From NCBI GenBank assembly GCA_002825515.1, contig PJET01000081.1, forward strand, positions 1 through 7,363: a stretch of 7,363 nt of DNA. The letters run 5' to 3'. A program made the translations under genes and the position numbers. Under the pieces are notes generated by a model. That model was not told the DNA's origin. It ran no database searches and was given only the letters and a program-made list of their open reading frames with translations. Shown here piece after piece: positions 1 through 6,200 of this stretch (its first letter is position 1; every line of letters begins with the position of its first letter). The DNA comes from Candidatus Thorarchaeota archaeon MP11T_1 (GTDB taxonomy: Archaea > Asgardarchaeota > Thorarchaeia > Thorarchaeales > Thorarchaeaceae).

Positions 1-1
1 A

Positions 2-268
2 TCTGGAGTTGATGATGGGAGAATTGATGTGGGAGCCACAGGAACCACATATTGGAATGCACGCTACGATTACGATGATGTAGCAATATCATCAGGTTTC
101 ACAGCGGTTCTCACAGGTTCAAAATCACTTGGCTGGAATGGAACACACTGGGTCTACTCAGAAGCCAGACCTGGAGTTGAACTTCAGGTATATGGAATCC
201 TCTCAGCCTCTGAAACGTTGTATGGATTGACTGCATGGATTCAAACTGCGTCAGATGCATCGATAATC
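2..268 (+). repeat. Module 0, class C, N-terminally cut by the window edge
   Basis: Residues 1-89. The first visible residues, SGVDDGRIDVG, align with SGVVDGRIDVN of module 8, so only about eight residues (expected IWDRIEFYQ-like) are missing upstream. Class C is recognised by an aromatic YWNARYDYD motif (WWRARY in modules 8 and 17) and by GLT-x-W-I before the next junction. Where the other two C modules have an L-N-G-S sequon, this one has L-T-G-S (T38), but it has a different sequon, N-G-T, at N46. It stands directly before the seven A modules. Confidence 0.85.
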
Positions 269-3200
269 TGGGACCGTATCTTGATTACCTCGACAACAGT
301 AAATGACAACAGAGTTAACATCAATTCAAACGCAGAGCTCTATGTCATAGCTCAATTAGAGTACGATGGCCATTTGCTTGGATCTCTGGATACGCTTTAT
401 ATGGACGGTATTCAGATGATTTGGGATTCTGTTGACCTACGATTTGAACTAGTAAGGTCTCAAGCTTCTGTCGGTTCTTGGAGATACTTCGTAAATACAT
501 CGAATGGGTTAGAATCAACTTATAGCATTACTGTCGTAAACCAAGATGGATTGTACCAGGATGTTATCTGGGACAGAATAACAGTACAGATGACTTTGGC
601 TGATGATAGTAGAGGCAATATCAACGATATCGTTCAGATTCGCGTCAACCTGATGCTGGAATATGATAGTACCTACTTGGGTGCTGGTGACTCCGTTGTC
701 CTCGCAGACCAGGCGATGTCTTGGGATGCGGTCAACTCTTGGTTTGAGTTAGATGTTTCGAAATCAAGTGTTGGATTATGGCCATATTTCGTGAATTCCA
801 GTACAATGAGTAGCTTTGGAATAACAGAGCTATTCCTGAATGGTATGGAGGTTGATGTGATCTGGGATAGAATCCATATACTTACTACCTCCGCAACAGA
901 CGGTCGTATAGATTATGGGTCATCAACAACGATATCTGTTACAGCTGAGCTCGAATACGATGGTCACCTTCTTGGTGCGGGAGATGTTCTTTACATCAAT
1001 GATACACAGATGGTATGGAGTACGGACCATTTTGAGTTAGTCACTGGATCATACTCAATTATAGGATTACTCACTTATTTTGTAAACTCATCTAATGCCC
1101 TTGAATCAACTTATGGCATCACACTCGTAAATCTAGATAGTCAAGCTTCTGGAGTCATTTGGGACCGCATCAGGATTATCACTACAACCACTCAGGATAG
1201 CAGAATAGACTATGGATCAGCTGCAGATATTCGCGTAACTGCATTCTTAGAATATGATAGTCATTCACTTGGATCCGGCGATATTCTGTATATGGATGAT
1301 AGCATTATGAGCTGGGTTTCTAGCTATTTCCAATACCAACCAATCAGAAATGAGGTTGGATCATGGAGTTATTTTGTCAACTCATCCAATGCTTTAGAGG
1401 CAACATATGGAATTTCTGTGGTGAACCTCGATGGCAAAACAATTGACCAGATTTGGGACAGGATTCTAATTATCACAACATCCACCCAAGATGGAAGAAT
1501 AAACTATGATACCCAAGCGGATATTCGTGTCACAGCACAGCTAGAATTTGATGGCCACATGCTTGGCGTTGATGATACACTCTACATGGATGAAACTCAG
1601 ATGACTTGGGTCAGTTCATTCTTCCAGCTGCAACCTCAGTATGCACAGGTAGGCAAATGGGTGTTCTTTGTCAACAGCTCAAACGCCCTCGAGGACACCT
1701 ATGGTATCTCTTACATTAATCTAGCAGGAAATGATATAGAACAGATTTGGGACCGCATTCAAATATCTACGACTATAGCAAACGATAACCGAGTTGACCT
1801 TGGAACAGTCGTTACATTATCAGTCACTGCACAACTCGAGTATGATGGTCACACACTTTCAGGAAGTGACACGGTCTATCTTGACGACACTCAACTTATC
1901 TGGAACACAGATCACTTCGAGTATCAGACCTCCAAATTGTCAGTTGGTAGATGGAGGTATTATGTTAATTCCACTCTTGCTAATGAGGTGACTTACGGAA
2001 TCACTTCTATGAACCCCACAGTTGGCTGGACCGATGTAGTCTGGGACAGGATCTTGATTCTGTCAACAACAGCTTTCGATGACCATATCGATTATGGCTC
2101 ATCAGCTATCATATCCGTAACAGCTGTACTGGAGTATGATAATCATCCCCTTGGTGCTGCGGATGCATTGTATATGGATGATACAGGAATGACTTGGAAC
2201 ACTGACCATTTCGAGTATCTTCCTTCGAAATCAGAGATAGGCTTGTGGCGATACTTTGTCAATAGCTCTAATGCTCTGGAAAATACCTATGGAATCACAC
2301 TACTAAATGTGAATTCAAACTATCAAGATGTGATTTGGGATCGAATTGAGTTCTATCAATCAGGTGTTGTCGATGGACGAATAGATGTTAATTCCATTGG
2401 AGAAACTTGGTGGAGGGCACGCTACCAATATGACGGAGCGGAGATAGACAATACGAAAGGGTTCACTGCTTCACTCAATGGGTCGAAAATCCTTGCCTGG
2501 GATGGCGTGGCTGCTCGTTGGCGCTACCAGGAAAGCTCTGCAAGTGTCCAAAGCATCGGATATGGGATTTTATCAGCTTCTGAATCGGTACATGGTCTTA
2601 CACAATGGATTGCCACAGCATCTGACTCATCAATCATTTGGGACCTGATACTTGTTGTAGCATATTCTGCTGATGATTCTAGAATAAATATTAACACTGC
2701 ATCTTCCTGTCATGTCACACTAATCTTCGATTTTGACGATTCCTTTGTAGGTGATGGGACAATTTCGATAAATGGTCTTGGTGCGGTCTACTCTGGTTCA
2801 AATGGAGTATGGAATTTTGGCGATACTAAAAATACTGCTCAACTGGTCACGTACAACTCAGTTGCGGCTTCAGCCAATGTCCATGGCATAACATCGGTAA
2901 ACCAGAACTCGCAAACATTGGGTGTTATTTGGGACTCGTTGACAATCACAATAACTGTACTTGATAGTAGGATTAACATTGGAACAGTCGCGTCAGTAGT
3001 ACCTACAGCTATCTATGACTATGACAGTACAGCGTATGATGGGACTCTACAACTCAATGACACAATCGTTCAGCAAGGTTCTCCAGGCGCCCGAGGATAC
3101 ACAGTGGTGACTGCTTCTGGAGATTCTCTTGGAATCACAATTATTCGACAGAATATGGAGGTGAGTTGCATTTGGGATTCCCTCATTGTGACAATTACAG

Positions 3201-6200
3201 TAGGAGATTCCCGAATCAATGTAGGCGACACAGCTTCTGTTTCTGCAACAGCAATCTATGCATTCGATAGCACTTCATTTGATGGAACACTCACTCTCAA
3301 CGACACCATAATTCAACAGGTGTCAGTGGGTGATAGAGCATATACAGTGGATTCAGCTAGTGGTGATTCATTTGGCATCACAGTAATTAGTAGTAACTCT
3401 GTGAAGATCGTAATATGGGATAGATTACGAGTGCTTAGTTACTCGGTGACTGACACAAGATGTGATTTGGGATCAATTCAGGAAGTCACAGCACTTATCC
3501 TAAGGGAATATGATAGTGTCCTATTTACTGGAGCTATGGGTACTGCATTTCTAAATGGAACAGCCATGTCTTGGGACCCTATAGATCTTGAATGGACTCA
3601 ACTTAGAACATTCAGTGTGGTGAATAGATATACCTTTAGAGTTAGTGCCATCACTGATACACTATATGGGATTAGTGCAATCAACACACCTTCCGGTCCG
3701 TCAATAATCTGGGATGCTTTATCCATTTCAATAGCCGTCGCAGACAACAGAATAAACATTGGAGATACAGCGTCTATCAACCCTGAAGCCACATATCTTT
3801 ATGATGGGGGAACATATGATGGCACTTTAGTTCTAAATAACACCGTATTCATATATCCTTCAGCACAACGTCACGGGTACAATGTGAGCTCAGCAGTTGG
3901 AGATGACAGTTATGGGATTACAGTAATCGAGATCAATGATGAAGTATTTTGTATCTGGGACAGCCTCACCATTCAGATAACTGGTCCCTCTGACCAACGG
4001 GTTGACGTGAACACTAATGCATCTGGGATTGTTGTAAGTGCTACTTATGATTATGATAATACCATTTACGATGGTTCCCTTGTTCTAAACAGTACTGTCT
4101 TCAGTTATAGTTCTGCACAGAAACAAGGATATAGAGTATTGTTTGCATCCGGAGATGATTCCTATGGCATCACAGCCATTCGACAAAATGCAGAGACCTA
4201 TTGCATCTGGGACTCACTTACAATATCAATTTCAGACCCACTTGATCAGAGAATAAACATTGGTGAGAACGCCAGTGGGATCGTAGTGAGTGCAATATAT
4301 GATTTTGATGGATTGCCATATGACGGAACTTTGGTCTTGAATGACACCCAGTTTGTTTATCCAACAGTGGGTAAACGTGGATATGAGGTTTTGGCAGCTA
4401 ATGGAGATGATGGTTATGGAATTACAGCTATATCAATTCATGATGATACATTCTGTATTTGGGATCAACTCAGGATTGACATCCTAGTAGATGGTGCATC
4501 ATTATACAACGAGCAACAGGCAAACTTCACACTCACTATAACATATGATTACGATTCCACATTCTGTACGACCTATGAAGTGGTGATATCCCGAAACAAA
4601 ACAGTTTGGCATACTTTCACTGATTCCAACAAGTCCTTGTTCAATGACATTAATTCCTATATGAGCTACTACTATAATGCAAGCTTCATCAATTACGAAA
4701 CTCAGTACGGAATAACAGCATTCTTCACAGCAACTCAAAAAGTCACTTGGTCGGAAGCACCAAATCAGGTTCCAACAAATGATACTGATTTTCAATCTAT
4801 GTTGGAAAATCCAGATGATACTGATAACATGTATGCTATGTACAGGTTCTATGTTATGACCACTAATGTTAGCGATGGTAATGGCTTTGATATGATAGAA
4901 TATGTGGAGGTCTCCTTATACGACAACTTCCGAAGTCAGGTAGTTTGGACTGTGAGATATACTGTTGCAACGGATACGTTCACCATCCAACAAGGATCAG
5001 GTTCCATTGTTCTCGCTTCATGGTCATCAGCAGTAGGAGTTGGGAATCAACTTGAAATAAAATGGGTCATCAAGATTTCTTGGGACCATTTAGATCTGGT
5101 AGACATTGACATTAGACAATTCGTAACAGATGGTATTGATACAGACGAAGATTTCTATGAAGTAAACTGGGACGTTGAAACCCGACTTGACTACTCCAGT
5201 GTTCCTTCATTGTCTGATAATCGTGGAGATGTTTCTACAGCTAACCTTGTTGCCACTGGCTCAGTGATTTATCTTGGTTCAACTCGCAGTCCGCTAGCAA
5301 ATGAAACAGATATCTGGGTTATTCACGACATCTCGGGAACCTGGAGCGGAAACCTGGTGGCTGATAGCTTCAGTATCTCAAGTGTTGGCTCTTCTACCTC
5401 CGTGAGATTGAATACCTATACATTCAAGATTGTCATTGAGGGGACTGGTGCTGGAGGGACAGATCTCTATCACTCGACAAGCGTGACTGATACCTTCATC
5501 ACCGACAGGATTGAGGTCTATCAAGCTGGAGTGGTTGATTCCCGAATTAATACTGACGTAGACTGTGAGGTTTGGTGGAGGGCTCGTTTTGAGTATGACA
5601 GCGTTGAAATCCAGGCTGGACTGACAATTGAGCTCAATGGGTCACGAACTCTAATCTGGGATGCTGGTGACCTCTACTGGAGATGGCAGGAGACCTCTAG
5701 CAGTCCGACTTCTGCTGGATTTGATGTCGTGTCTGCCAGTGAGTCTACCTATGGTCTGACTGCATTGTCTGTGGCTACATCTGTACAGCAAGTCATCTGG
5801 GACGCTCTCATCATTACCATCACTGATCCTATAGACCAGCGAATCAATATTGGTGAGAATGCGACTGGTATTGTTGTTAGTGCTGTATATGCATACGATG
5901 GTGCCGCCTTTGATGGTACACTCACCCTGAATAACACTGTGTTCAGCTATGCCGCAGCTCAGAAACAGGACTACACTATACAGTCTGTATCAGGTGATAC
6001 TTATGGCATCACAGCTATTCAAATCAACGATATCACTTGGTGTATCTGGGACTCACTCACCATCACAATAACAGACCCAGCTGACCAGAGACAGAATGTA
6101 AATACCAACGCAACAGGAATCTTTGCTTCAGCAATTTACGACTATGATGGGTCGACATTTGATGGAATACTCACCCTGAACAACACTGTGTTCAGTTATG

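Noticed and set aside
1794..1991. A 65-codon + strand ORF in another frame
   Set aside because: It lies wholly inside class A module 6, out of frame with the conserved repeat reading. Its product has none of the conserved motifs and there is no ribosome-binding site pattern.
3598..3792. A 64-codon antisense ORF with a hydrophobic look
   Set aside because: It is the complement of modules 12-13. Its hydrophobic residues follow from the Asp/Asn/Tyr-rich sense codons, and no independent signal supports it.
4502..4795. A 97-codon antisense ORF, the longest closed ORF, Cys- and Ile-rich
   Set aside because: It overlaps module 16 and the start of domain a, where the sense frame is intact and keeps YDYD and YGIT motifs. 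The Cys and Ile richness is what the complement of these sense codons gives.
4799..4801. Internal ATG codons, such as the one at residue 1600, as alternative starts
   Set aside because: No purine-rich ribosome-binding site or promoter-like sequence at a useful distance was seen, and the frame continues unbroken upstream with conserved modules.
4748..5500. The non-repeat stretch as a separate gene, or a frameshifted or inserted mobile segment
   Set aside because: Frame 2 is open through both borders, there is no stop-start pair, and composition and sequon density match the flanks.
5749..5937. A 62-codon antisense ORF
   Set aside because: It is a shadow of modules 17-18, opposite strongly conserved repeat coding sequence.
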